A DNA stretch of 64,000 bases from JAAEPI01 sp964352625 (GTDB lineage Bacteria > Bacteroidota > Bacteroidia > Cytophagales > Cyclobacteriaceae), in NCBI GenBank assembly GCA_964352625.1, contig CAYGSD010000004.1:1-64000 (forward strand), written 5' to 3'. Under the pieces are notes generated by a model. The model saw only the letters and a list, made by a program, of their open reading frames with translations. It made no database searches and was not told the origin of the DNA. The translations under genes were made by a program, and so were the position numbers. Below, piece after piece: positions 53,185 to 63,155 of the stretch; positions within the stretch are counted from its first letter, which is position 1; the number at the start of each line of letters is the position of its first letter.

Positions 53185-56100
53185 ATGAAAAATTTTCACA
53201 CGAACACAAGGGGCTTTAGCTCCAAGCGGAACGTTATCACGTTCATCATTTTTATCACCTTCTTGCTGGTGGCCGTCATGTTCAGTTTTGCGCAGAATGT
53301 GACTATTCCAGATACAAACTTGAAGTCCGCTCTCCTTGCCATCTCTGAACTTAACACCACGAACGATGGAGAAATATCGGAAGCAGAAGCCGTAAGCTAT
53401 TCAGGAATCTTAGATTTAGATGATCTTGGGATTACTGATCCGACTGGATTAGAATTCTTTCCAAATATTACGGAACTCCGTCTTCGAAATAATAGCGTGG
53501 GTTCCATTGATCTAAGCAACAACACAGCCCTCACGGTTCTTGATCTCAGAAATAATGGATTGTCTTCAATTGATGTCTCAAACTTAACCCAGCTTACCTA
53601 TCTGGAGCTGGAGGTAAATGACCTTACAACATTGGATGTAACGAATAATACACTTTTGACCGATATACTTATTCAAGCCAATGATATAACATCTCTAGAT
53701 TTAAGTCAGAACACAGAGTTGCAATCTGCTCGTTTGCATGCAAATCCCTTGGCAAGTGTTGACCTAACAACTAACACAAAGATCACGAGCCTCATTTTAA
53801 ATCAGACAAATTTGAGTTCAATAGATGTCAGTAATCAACCAAACCTGTCATATCTAAGCCTAAGAGAGACCCAGATTACATCAATTGATTTGAGCAACAA
53901 TCCAAATTTAACTAGTCTCAATGTCCAGAGTAACACGGTGATGACTGAATTGGATTTGTCAATCAACAGGAACCTTGTAATTCTGAGCCTGTCGAATTCA
54001 ACTGCCCTTAGTTCTGTAAATCTGAGAAATGGAAACAACGCGAACATGACTTCAGTTAATTTTTCTGGAACGAGCTCGTTGACTTGTATCTCTGTAGATG
54101 ATGTGTCGTATTCTGAGGAAAGCTGGACGTTCGTACATGAGAACAATGAATTTGTGACGTATTGCGATCCGAATGACCCTGTTTATATCCCAGATGAAAA
54201 TTTCAAAGCTGCGCTAGTTGGAAACAACTCTATTAATACCAATGAGGACGATGAGATAAGCTTTGGGGAAGCTGGGGTTGTTGAAAGCATAATTGCGGAT
54301 AATCAGGGAATAATAGACTTGACTGGTCTGGAGGCGTTTTCTAATCTGACGACTCTTTGGTTAACAAGTAACTCAATTGTTACGGCAGATTTAACGTCAA
54401 ACACTTTGTTAGAGACTGCTGTCCTAAATAGTAATTTTGGATTGACATCTGTTGACGTTGGTGGGCTAACAGAATTGTTAAATTTTCAAGTAAAAGGAGG
54501 TGACCTAACTGAGTTGGATGTTTCGACAAATACCAAGCTACAGGGGTTTGAATTTTTCCAGAACGACATTGCAGAAATTGACATCTCTAACAACCCAGAT
54601 CTACGACATGTCAATTTCTCCTTTAATGATCTGACAGAGCTAGATGTGTCCAATAATCTTGAATTAAGAACTTTGAATTTCTGGAGTAATCAGGTGTCCA
54701 CTCCATTAGATTTATCCCAACACCCTCACATTACAACTGTTCAGTTTTCGAACAATCAAATTTCGGAAGTGAATCTTGCCAACGGCTTTAACGAAAACAT
54801 CACTTTGATCAATGGATCGAGTAATCCAGCGACTTGTGTAAAAGTTGACGACAAGGCATACTCCGAAGCGGAATGGGCTCATAAATTCAACGAAGGAGTC
54901 AATTTCTCAGACACCTACTGCGATCCGAATGATCCTGTCAATATTCCTGATCAAATCCTTAAAACTTCCTTGCTAACACATAGTCCAGCAATTAACACGA
55001 ACGCTGATGATGAAATCAGCTATGCCGAGGCGGAGGCGTTTACCCACAACTTATTACTTTCCAATTTAGCCATTGCGGATGCAACTGGAATAGAAGCATT
55101 TACCAACATGGCCAAGTTGTTTATGCAGAACACGAACATTACCTCCCTTGATATTTCTAGCGGTCAAGTGCTTATTGAGGCATACTTAAATGGTAACAGC
55201 CAACTTGCATCCATGACTATCGGGGAACTTCCACTTTTAGAAACTCTTGTAATACGACAAAATCAGCTCACTACAATTGATGTTACTGGTTTGCCAGCTT
55301 TGAGTGTTTTATGGATCGATTCGAATCCAGATCTTACTACAATTGATGTTAGTCAGAATACTTTATTGACTAATCTGGATGCGTACGGATGCGATCTTAG
55401 TACGATTGATGTTTCAAATAATCTAGAACTAGATTATTTGAACGTGGGGGCCAATAATTTGATTGAACTCGATGTTTCCAAGAATCTTGATTTAACTGTG
55501 TTATATGCCCAAGACAACCAAATCGAAGCACTCGATATGAGACCCCACACTAAGCTTGTTCGCTTCAGAGCAGAGAATAATGCACTCACGAAGGTGAATC
55601 TGAAAAATGGGAACAATCATGAAATAACTGATACCTTTTTCAATGTGACCGGAAACACAGAGTTAACCTGCATGGTAGTTGATGATGCCAATTACGCTGA
55701 ATCAACCTGGACTAAAATAGTTGAAGGACTCATGTTCTCCGACACCTACTGCAATCCGACTGATCCAGTTTTCATCCCGGACGAAATCTTCAAGGCAGCA
55801 CTTGTCGGAGATAATTCCATCAACACAAATGAGGATGCCGAGATCAGCTATGAAGAAGCAGAGGCATTTACAGGAACGATCGTAGTAAACAGCAGTACTC
55901 AGGGAGTCGTTTCAGACCTTACAGGAGTTGAAGCGTTTATCAACCTTGAAGTGATCCAATTGATCAATCATGATATTGCTGAGTTTGACGCAAGCAATCA
56001 CCCGAACCTTCGGAATCTCATTTTGCCTAACAATGAGTTGACAGAAATAGATATCACCGCAAATCCTGCGCTCACTTTTGTGAACCTTCAGAGCAATCAG

Positions 56101-58308
56101 ATTTCAGAGATTGATGTGTCCAATAATACGAATTTGCGAACGCTCAAAATGTCGAACAATCAGCTTTCTGAAGTTGACGTGTCTGCTCGGACTTTGCTGA
56201 CCGAATTAACTCTTGGATCCAACAACTTGTCTTCAATAGACATTTCTAACAATCCTAGCCTGCAGATTTTCGATGCTTTTGATAACACGATTAGCACATT
56301 AGACCTGAGTCAAAATACCGCTCTTCGATATTTGAATGTTTCAAACACTGACCTTACCTCATTGGATGTTAGTCAGCAACCTGATTTGCTCGAGCTTAGA
56401 GCTATGAGCTCGGAACTAGTATCCGTAAACCTTCAAAACGGAGCTAACACCGAGCTAAATATTATAAACCTCATCAATAATTTCAACCTGACTTGTGTTC
56501 AGGTAGATGACGTGGACTATGCTGAAACAAATTGGTCTGAGAGTGTGGATGAGGGTGCTAGATTCAGTGAAGATTGTGATCGTGTTTACATCCCGGACGA
56601 GACCTTCGAAAACTATCTTTTGGCTCAAGGCTCGATCAACACGACCGACGATGGTCGGATAACCTTCGAAGAGGCGGAAGCATTCACGGGTACGATCTCT
56701 GTTCAGAACATGGGAATTGATGATTTGACTGGTATCGAGGCATTCGTTAATCTGACAGGTCTGGTAGCATGGCTCAATAATGTTACTTCCGTGGATTTAT
56801 CAAATAATACTAAACTCCAAACACTTGAGCTCAATTCCAATCCACTTGAATCTTTGGATATCACGCAGCTTCCTCTTTTGAGAACTTTGATTTTGAATGA
56901 TGCTCCTGTAGGTGATCTCGATCTTTCCAACAATACAGCACTAGAGGATATAAGGTTGGTCAATATTGGCATGACCTCAATCACAGTTGATCATCTTACA
57001 AATCTGCGAACGCTCATGATCAAGGAAAATCCAGCCATCACGAGTGTTGATCTGACGCAGAATCAAAATCTTCGAGATTTTAGGTTCGGAAGTACAGGTA
57101 TCACAACAATTGATGTCAGTCAAAATCAGCAACTCGCAACTATCGAAATGTTGGCCTCCGACGTATCCGTTTTAGGGCTGGCTAATCACCCTAGCCTGAC
57201 TATTTTAGATGTGCGTTCGAGTGACCTCACATTACTTGATATTAGTAACTGCCCAAGTTTATTTACACTAAGAGTGGCAAACACGGCTATTCAGGAAATT
57301 GATGCAAGTAGTAATTCTTCATTGACAGTGTTGGATGCTAGTAACATGGCAAGCCTTACAGCATTAAATGTCAAAAACGGGAATAACTCGAATGTGACCA
57401 CTTTTAATCTTTCAAATAGCCCAAATGTCTCTTGTGTAACTGTAGATGACGTTGCGTACTCTGAGGCAAATTGGACCCAAATCGAATCTGGTGTGATATT
57501 CAGTACGGACTGCTCCAATGATGCTACGGACATTACAGCGTATGATCAAGTTGGGTCAGTTTCTGATGCCAGTATTGATGATGAAAGTCACACAGTGACA
57601 CTGGAAATGTTGTTCGGCTCGGACGTTACAAGACTTTCACCGTCCATCGCCATTTCGGATGGTGCAAGCATATCGCCAGAGGGCCCTCAGGATTTCACAA
57701 GTCCGGTGACTTACACCATTACGGCTGAAGATCGCCAGACAACTCAGGACTGGCTGGTAACCGTCTCATTGGCTGAAAATTTGGCCCCAGCAGTGGAAAT
57801 TGAGATCGAAGATCAATCAGAAACCATAGGATTTAGTTCTGTTGAAATAGGTACCAATGGCGTTTTCGTTGACCCGGAAGGTCAGGACTTGACAATCACC
57901 GCCACAAGCAGCGACGAAACAGTAGTGACCGTCTCGGTTGGAGAATCTGATCAAATAATAGTGACTCAGCAAGGGATAGGCGAAAGCACAATCACTGTTA
58001 CTGCCGATGATGGATTTGGGGGGACAATATCCGACACCTTTGTTTTTGCGGTGGATCAATTGACTTTAGGCACCAAAGATTTGGATGGGATTAAAGTCTA
58101 TCCTAATCCGACAAGAAATATCATTTCCCTAGATGGTGTGAATCAGTCTTTTACTGCTCGAGTTCTTGATCTGAACGGACGCGAGGTTGTGGGAAAATCT
58201 AATGAGAAAGAGATCAACCTGTCAAGCCTTGAGGCAGGCATGTACCTTCTTCATGTAGAACTAGCTGACGGATCGAGTAAAGTCATCCGTATTTCTAAAA
58301 CAAACTAA
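53185..58308 (+). CDS. Giant T9SS surface protein with leucine-rich repeats
   Basis: 1707 residues. A long N-terminal signal or anchor (hydrophobic about 16-36, ending FSFAQ). Five homologous LRR blocks, each starting with V(x)IPDxxFKxAL and an acidic loop such as INTNEDDEIS..EA, followed by LRRs of the LxxLDxSNNTxLxxLxL type (blocks begin near bases 53302, 54181, 54937, 55768, 56584). The acidic loop resembles a calcium-binding EF-hand-like motif. Two beta domains follow (about 1445-1635, cadherin/Ig-like) and a T9SS sorting domain (VYPNP). Adhesin-like; likely controlled by the LuxR-type pair upstream. Confidence 0.93.
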   Translation: MKNFHTNTRGFSSKRNVITFIIFITFLLVAVMFSFAQNVTIPDTNLKSALLAISELNTTNDGEISEAEAVSYSGILDLDDLGITDPTGLEFFPNITELRLRNNSVGSIDLSNNTALTVLDLRNNGLSSIDVSNLTQLTYLELEVNDLTTLDVTNNTLLTDILIQANDITSLDLSQNTELQSARLHANPLASVDLTTNTKITSLILNQTNLSSIDVSNQPNLSYLSLRETQITSIDLSNNPNLTSLNVQSNTVMTELDLSINRNLVILSLSNSTALSSVNLRNGNNANMTSVNFSGTSSLTCISVDDVSYSEESWTFVHENNEFVTYCDPNDPVYIPDENFKAALVGNNSINTNEDDEISFGEAGVVESIIADNQGIIDLTGLEAFSNLTTLWLTSNSIVTADLTSNTLLETAVLNSNFGLTSVDVGGLTELLNFQVKGGDLTELDVSTNTKLQGFEFFQNDIAEIDISNNPDLRHVNFSFNDLTELDVSNNLELRTLNFWSNQVSTPLDLSQHPHITTVQFSNNQISEVNLANGFNENITLINGSSNPATCVKVDDKAYSEAEWAHKFNEGVNFSDTYCDPNDPVNIPDQILKTSLLTHSPAINTNADDEISYAEAEAFTHNLLLSNLAIADATGIEAFTNMAKLFMQNTNITSLDISSGQVLIEAYLNGNSQLASMTIGELPLLETLVIRQNQLTTIDVTGLPALSVLWIDSNPDLTTIDVSQNTLLTNLDAYGCDLSTIDVSNNLELDYLNVGANNLIELDVSKNLDLTVLYAQDNQIEALDMRPHTKLVRFRAENNALTKVNLKNGNNHEITDTFFNVTGNTELTCMVVDDANYAESTWTKIVEGLMFSDTYCNPTDPVFIPDEIFKAALVGDNSINTNEDAEISYEEAEAFTGTIVVNSSTQGVVSDLTGVEAFINLEVIQLINHDIAEFDASNHPNLRNLILPNNELTEIDITANPALTFVNLQSNQISEIDVSNNTNLRTLKMSNNQLSEVDVSARTLLTELTLGSNNLSSIDISNNPSLQIFDAFDNTISTLDLSQNTALRYLNVSNTDLTSLDVSQQPDLLELRAMSSELVSVNLQNGANTELNIINLINNFNLTCVQVDDVDYAETNWSESVDEGARFSEDCDRVYIPDETFENYLLAQGSINTTDDGRITFEEAEAFTGTISVQNMGIDDLTGIEAFVNLTGLVAWLNNVTSVDLSNNTKLQTLELNSNPLESLDITQLPLLRTLILNDAPVGDLDLSNNTALEDIRLVNIGMTSITVDHLTNLRTLMIKENPAITSVDLTQNQNLRDFRFGSTGITTIDVSQNQQLATIEMLASDVSVLGLANHPSLTILDVRSSDLTLLDISNCPSLFTLRVANTAIQEIDASSNSSLTVLDASNMASLTALNVKNGNNSNVTTFNLSNSPNVSCVTVDDVAYSEANWTQIESGVIFSTDCSNDATDITAYDQVGSVSDASIDDESHTVTLEMLFGSDVTRLSPSIAISDGASISPEGPQDFTSPVTYTITAEDRQTTQDWLVTVSLAENLAPAVEIEIEDQSETIGFSSVEIGTNGVFVDPEGQDLTITATSSDETVVTVSVGESDQIIVTQQGIGESTITVTADDGFGGTISDTFVFAVDQLTLGTKDLDGIKVYPNPTRNIISLDGVNQSFTARVLDLNGREVVGKSNEKEINLSSLEAGMYLLHVELADGSSKVIRISKTN

Positions 58309-58363
58309 GGCAGTTCCGATTTATCGGGACGATTTTAGGCGGCTCCAGGAGCCGCCTTTTTTT
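58303..58363 (+). terminator. Double-hairpin 3' element, copy D
   Basis: Starts AACTAAGGCAG with the LRR gene's stop codon inside. Hairpin 1 pairs GTTCCGAT with ATCGGGAC; hairpin 2 is a perfect AGGCGGCTCC / GGAGCCGCCT stem followed by six T. Same architecture as copies A-C but different stem sequences, so structure rather than sequence is kept. Confidence 0.87.
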
Positions 58364-58425
58364 ATTTCAACTGCCAATAGTCAGGGATACTTTAGTCTGT
58401 ATTGTTCTACCTCAAAAATCGATCT

Positions 58426-58959
58426 ATGAAGTACCAACTAACCTCTTTTGCAATCACTTTTTTATTCATCTTCGGATGCAACACAAGTACAGATAATACC
58501 TCAAATCTTAAGGCTAATGACTTAGAAGGAACTTGGCAAATGAAAGAAATTCATTGGGTCTTAAAGGACACGACCTACAGTATTGCTGCTCCGCAACCTG
58601 GTCTTTTCATTTTGACAACTGATTCTTACGCCACAATGTGGACACCTACCAGAGAGCCAAGAGTCCCTTTCAAGAGTTTGTCTCAACCGACTGATGAGGA
58701 AAAAATCGCGGGATTTGGATCCATAGTTTTTAACTCTGGAACTTATACCAAAACGGATTCAACACTGACCACCACTGCTTTAATCGCAAAAGTCCCAGGC
58801 TTTGAAGGTGGCGTTCAGTATTACAGATACAATATCTTAGAGGGTGTTTTAGAGCTTACCATGTTTGATGAGACGTACCCTGATGGGGAAAAACCAGAAT
58901 GGTTTGGTCAAGTGGAATCTAAATTTGTTTACCAAAGAATGAGCGTGGACTCCCAATGA
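58426..58959 (+). CDS. Lipocalin-like lipoprotein
   Basis: 177 residues from the ATG at 58426; an in-frame TTG 24 bases upstream is less likely. Lipobox FIFGC (Cys18). The domain starts LEGTWQMKEIHWVLKD and contains FILTTDSYATMW, YTKTDSTLTTTA and a final WFGQVESKFVYQRM, a pattern of lipocalin-like Bacteroidota proteins. Membrane-anchored; function unknown. Stands alone between the LRR gene and the LysM gene. Confidence 0.72.
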   Translation: MKYQLTSFAITFLFIFGCNTSTDNTSNLKANDLEGTWQMKEIHWVLKDTTYSIAAPQPGLFILTTDSYATMWTPTREPRVPFKSLSQPTDEEKIAGFGSIVFNSGTYTKTDSTLTTTALIAKVPGFEGGVQYYRYNILEGVLELTMFDETYPDGEKPEWFGQVESKFVYQRMSVDSQ

Positions 58960-58997
58960 TGATCTGAATCCAACTCGATTTTTCGTTTAGTATGGTT

Positions 58998-59024
58998 TTT
59001 GAGCTTTGGAATACCTTAATTTTG
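58998..59024 (+). promoter_or_regulatory. Possible Bacteroidota-type promoter
   Basis: TAATTTTG at 59017-59024 matches the Bacteroidota -7 consensus TAnnTTTG exactly, with a TTTG at 58998-59001. The 15-base spacing is shorter than usual, and transcription would start very close to the proposed start codon at 59031, so this may instead favour translation from 59052. Confidence 0.3.
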
Positions 59025-59030
59025 TATTCG

Positions 59031-60317
59031 ATGTGTGAGAAGGCCAGAAAAATGCTCTTGCTGCTCCTGCTGTCCGCAGGTTCACAGGTAGCTTATCCCC
59101 AATACAATTTCCCGGAAAACTTACAGGCGTCCGTCTCCTTTTGGAATGATCAGGTAGAATTCATCCAGAATTCTGAAGCTGAGTCCATGAGTGAAATATG
59201 GAGAGGAGTTGCTGAAACGTCCAATCTGACGAGTGACCAAATTGCACAGCTGGAAAAGGCCTTGTTCCTATCGAGGTACTGGGTGGCTGAGTTGGAAAGG
59301 GACGAACGTCAATTTCTATTTAAGCAGCGCCATCTTGCTGTTTACCTCTCAGGGTTCAATCCAGCCGCAACCGGAAAGAATGATCGTGCGGGCATTTGGA
59401 TGCTCACCTTCCCAGACGCACGCAGATATGGCCTCATTGTCAATGAAAACATCGATGAACGAAGGGATATTCTGAAGAGCACACAGGCGGCTGCCAAGCT
59501 TTTCAAAGAATTGAAATCAAGGCATGGAGGGGAAGCAGAGGCCATGTTTGTGTTGGGTGCAGCCGGAATTAAGAAAACTACTCCCGAGGAAATACAGAAA
59601 ACGGAGGCCGATCTAACGGCGATCAGAATTTTGGCGCAGGGTATGGAAACCAAAGAGACTCTTTTGGCAACCTCCCATTGGAACCAACAGAAAATCGATG
59701 CGGTGATTAATATCTCTGTATTGGCCAAGGAGTATGAGATTCCTGAAGAGAAGTTTCGAAAAATGAATCCCATGCTCATTGGCACTATCATTCCAAAAAA
59801 CAACACCGTTTGGTTGCCGGGTCTCATAGATGAAAGGAAGCTTGCCAGTATGACACGACATCTGGAAAAGCAAAGAGAAAGGAAACTCGATAGCATCCTG
59901 AATGCGATAAAGAATGACATTCCAAGTCCTACCACTCATCGAGTGGTTAGTTATAGAGTGAAATCGGGTGATGTGCTTGGCAGAATAGCAGAACATCATG
60001 GCGTGCGTGTTTCCAACATAAAAAAATGGAACGATCTGAGGTCTGATCGAATCGATATCAATCAAAAGCTGACCATTTACTTACCCAAGAATAAGAAGCT
60101 ACCTTCGGCCATTATTCCTCCACCGGAGCCGGAATCAGAAGTAGTTTTGACAGAAACGGAGAAGACTAATTTCACCATTTACGAAGTGCAGGCAGGTGAT
60201 ACGCTTTGGGCCATTTGCAAAAGATTTGAGGGGGTGAAACCTGAACAGATCATGGCCTGGAATGACATAGGCGAAGACCTGAGCATCGGACAGAAGCTGA
60301 AAATCAAGACGCAATAA
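59031..60317 (+). CDS. LysM protein with degenerate lytic-transglycosylase domain
   Basis: 428 residues from the ATG at 59031, which gives a signal peptide (MCEKARKMLLLLLLSAG); an ATG at 59052 is possible. The N-terminal half aligns by eye with MltD-like transglycosylases: FNPAATG..DRAGIWMLTFPDARRYGL and NIDERRDILKSTQAAAKLF. But where these enzymes have the catalytic Glu in ESxFxP the sequence reads YLSGFNP, so Glu is replaced by Leu. Two LysM domains follow (YRVKSGDVLGRIAEHHGV and YEVQAGDTLWAICKRFEG). Likely a peptidoglycan-binding scaffold rather than an enzyme. It overlaps the SGNH gene by one base and so belongs to the O-acylation locus. Confidence 0.85.
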   Translation: MCEKARKMLLLLLLSAGSQVAYPQYNFPENLQASVSFWNDQVEFIQNSEAESMSEIWRGVAETSNLTSDQIAQLEKALFLSRYWVAELERDERQFLFKQRHLAVYLSGFNPAATGKNDRAGIWMLTFPDARRYGLIVNENIDERRDILKSTQAAAKLFKELKSRHGGEAEAMFVLGAAGIKKTTPEEIQKTEADLTAIRILAQGMETKETLLATSHWNQQKIDAVINISVLAKEYEIPEEKFRKMNPMLIGTIIPKNNTVWLPGLIDERKLASMTRHLEKQRERKLDSILNAIKNDIPSPTTHRVVSYRVKSGDVLGRIAEHHGVRVSNIKKWNDLRSDRIDINQKLTIYLPKNKKLPSAIIPPPEPESEVVLTETEKTNFTIYEVQAGDTLWAICKRFEGVKPEQIMAWNDIGEDLSIGQKLKIKTQ

Positions 60318-61844
60318 TGCGCCCATACCATATCCTCCTTTTCTTGTTATTGGTGTTTGGCCTTGCCCTTGGCACGGCTGCTATTTGGCCGAAAGATGGC
60401 TTGCAAATCACACGAGGGTGGAGAATGAATTTTGTCAATTTGAATGAGGTCTTTTCGTCAGATACTACCACAGTCGTTAATCTGGATTCGCTGCTGGCGA
60501 GTTATGAAATTGAGTTCGATTCCACGGCCATAAAAGACAGTCTGCGAATGGCTCAAATCGCTTACCGTCAGAAGGTCATGCGCATCCAATATGCTGACAG
60601 TACTATTGGTCTTTGGAACTTCTTCGAGGCACTCAAGCGACGTGAAAATGGAGGAGGCAAGGTTCGCATACTTCACTATGGAGATTCACAAGTGGAGGGT
60701 GACCGGATTACCAGTGTGATTCGCGATGGTTTACAAAAACGATTTGGAGGCTCTGGGCCCGGGTATGTCGCGGCTTGTCCATTGACCAGTAGCATCAGCA
60801 TTGATAATTCCCGCTCGGAAAATTGGAAGCGTTACCCGGTTTTTGGGAATCAGGACTCTACCCTCAACCACAATCATTTTGGCATGTATGGCGCCTTTTC
60901 ACGATTCACCCCTTTCCCAGCGATGGATACCATTTACCGAGACACCATCCACACGGTTTTTGTCGATACGGTTGGCACCAAAATCATAAGAAAGGACACT
61001 ACTGTAATCCTTGATCCAATCGTGCAGAAGCGACTTCCTTATGACTCTGCGGTAAAGGCATGGGTGCAATTAAGGCCTTCGAGAATCGGCTATTTGACCA
61101 GCAGGAAATACGCCAAAATGCAAATGCTTTTCCGTAATCCGGACGCTCCCTTTAAGCTCCGCGTTACCCTTTCTGACAGCACTGTAGTCGAAAGAAGTTT
61201 TCCCAAAAATGCAGCTCCGCAAGAGTACAACCAGTCATTTGTCCGCTCTCCCGAAATGATAAGGCTGGAATTTGAGGCAGTTTCAAGTCCCGATATTTAC
61301 GGCCTGAGATTGGAAAATGATTATGGCATAGTGATGGACAACATTCCCATGCGGGGAGCCTCCGGCACTTATTTTGGCAAAATCAATCACATGGAAATGT
61401 CAACGCAGTTTGCCAACACATCGCCTGAGTTGATCGTCCTGCAATTTGGTGGCAACACTCTGCCTTACATGGAGGATGAGGAGCGAGCTGGAAAGTATGG
61501 AGGTTGGATGGCGTCTCAAATTCGATACCTGAAACGAATGAATCCTAACACTGATTTCGTTTTGATCGGGCCATCTGACATGTCAATAAAAGAGGGCACA
61601 AAGTACGTGACGTATCCACTACTCCCTGCCGTTCGAGATGCTTTGCGAACCGCAGCTTTGGATCATGGGTGTGGCTATTGGGACATGTATGAGGTAATGG
61701 GTGGGAGAAATTCCATGCCGAGTTGGGTGAGTGCCGACCCTCCATTAGCAGCGCCGGATTATGTGCATTTTACCAGAGATGGAGCACGCAAGATTGCCGG
61801 ACTATTTTTTGACGCATTGATGAAAGATTATGAGGAGTATAAGA

Positions 61845-61855
<11 letters not shown>
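60317..61855 (+). CDS. SGNH/GDSL-like extracytoplasmic protein 1
   Basis: 512 residues. N-terminal membrane anchor or signal (about 5-23). SGNH blocks: RILHYGDSQVEGD (Ser in GDSQ), FGGNTLPY (third block, GxN) and PDYVHFTRDGARKIA (Asp-x-x-His). About 200 residues between blocks I and III form a beta-rich insertion. In alginate and peptidoglycan O-acetylation, SGNH proteins of this type move acetyl groups from the MBOAT partner to the polymer; the MBOAT gene two positions downstream supports that role. Paralogue of the next gene, which its 3' end abuts or overlaps. Confidence 0.83.
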
Positions 61856-63152
<1,297 letters not shown>

Positions 63153-63155
63153 AAG

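Noticed and set aside
53302..57510. Multiple short DNA repeats in the LRR gene as a repeat array or phase-variable locus
   Set aside because: They follow the protein repeat period and are diverged at the DNA level, as expected for LRR coding sequence.
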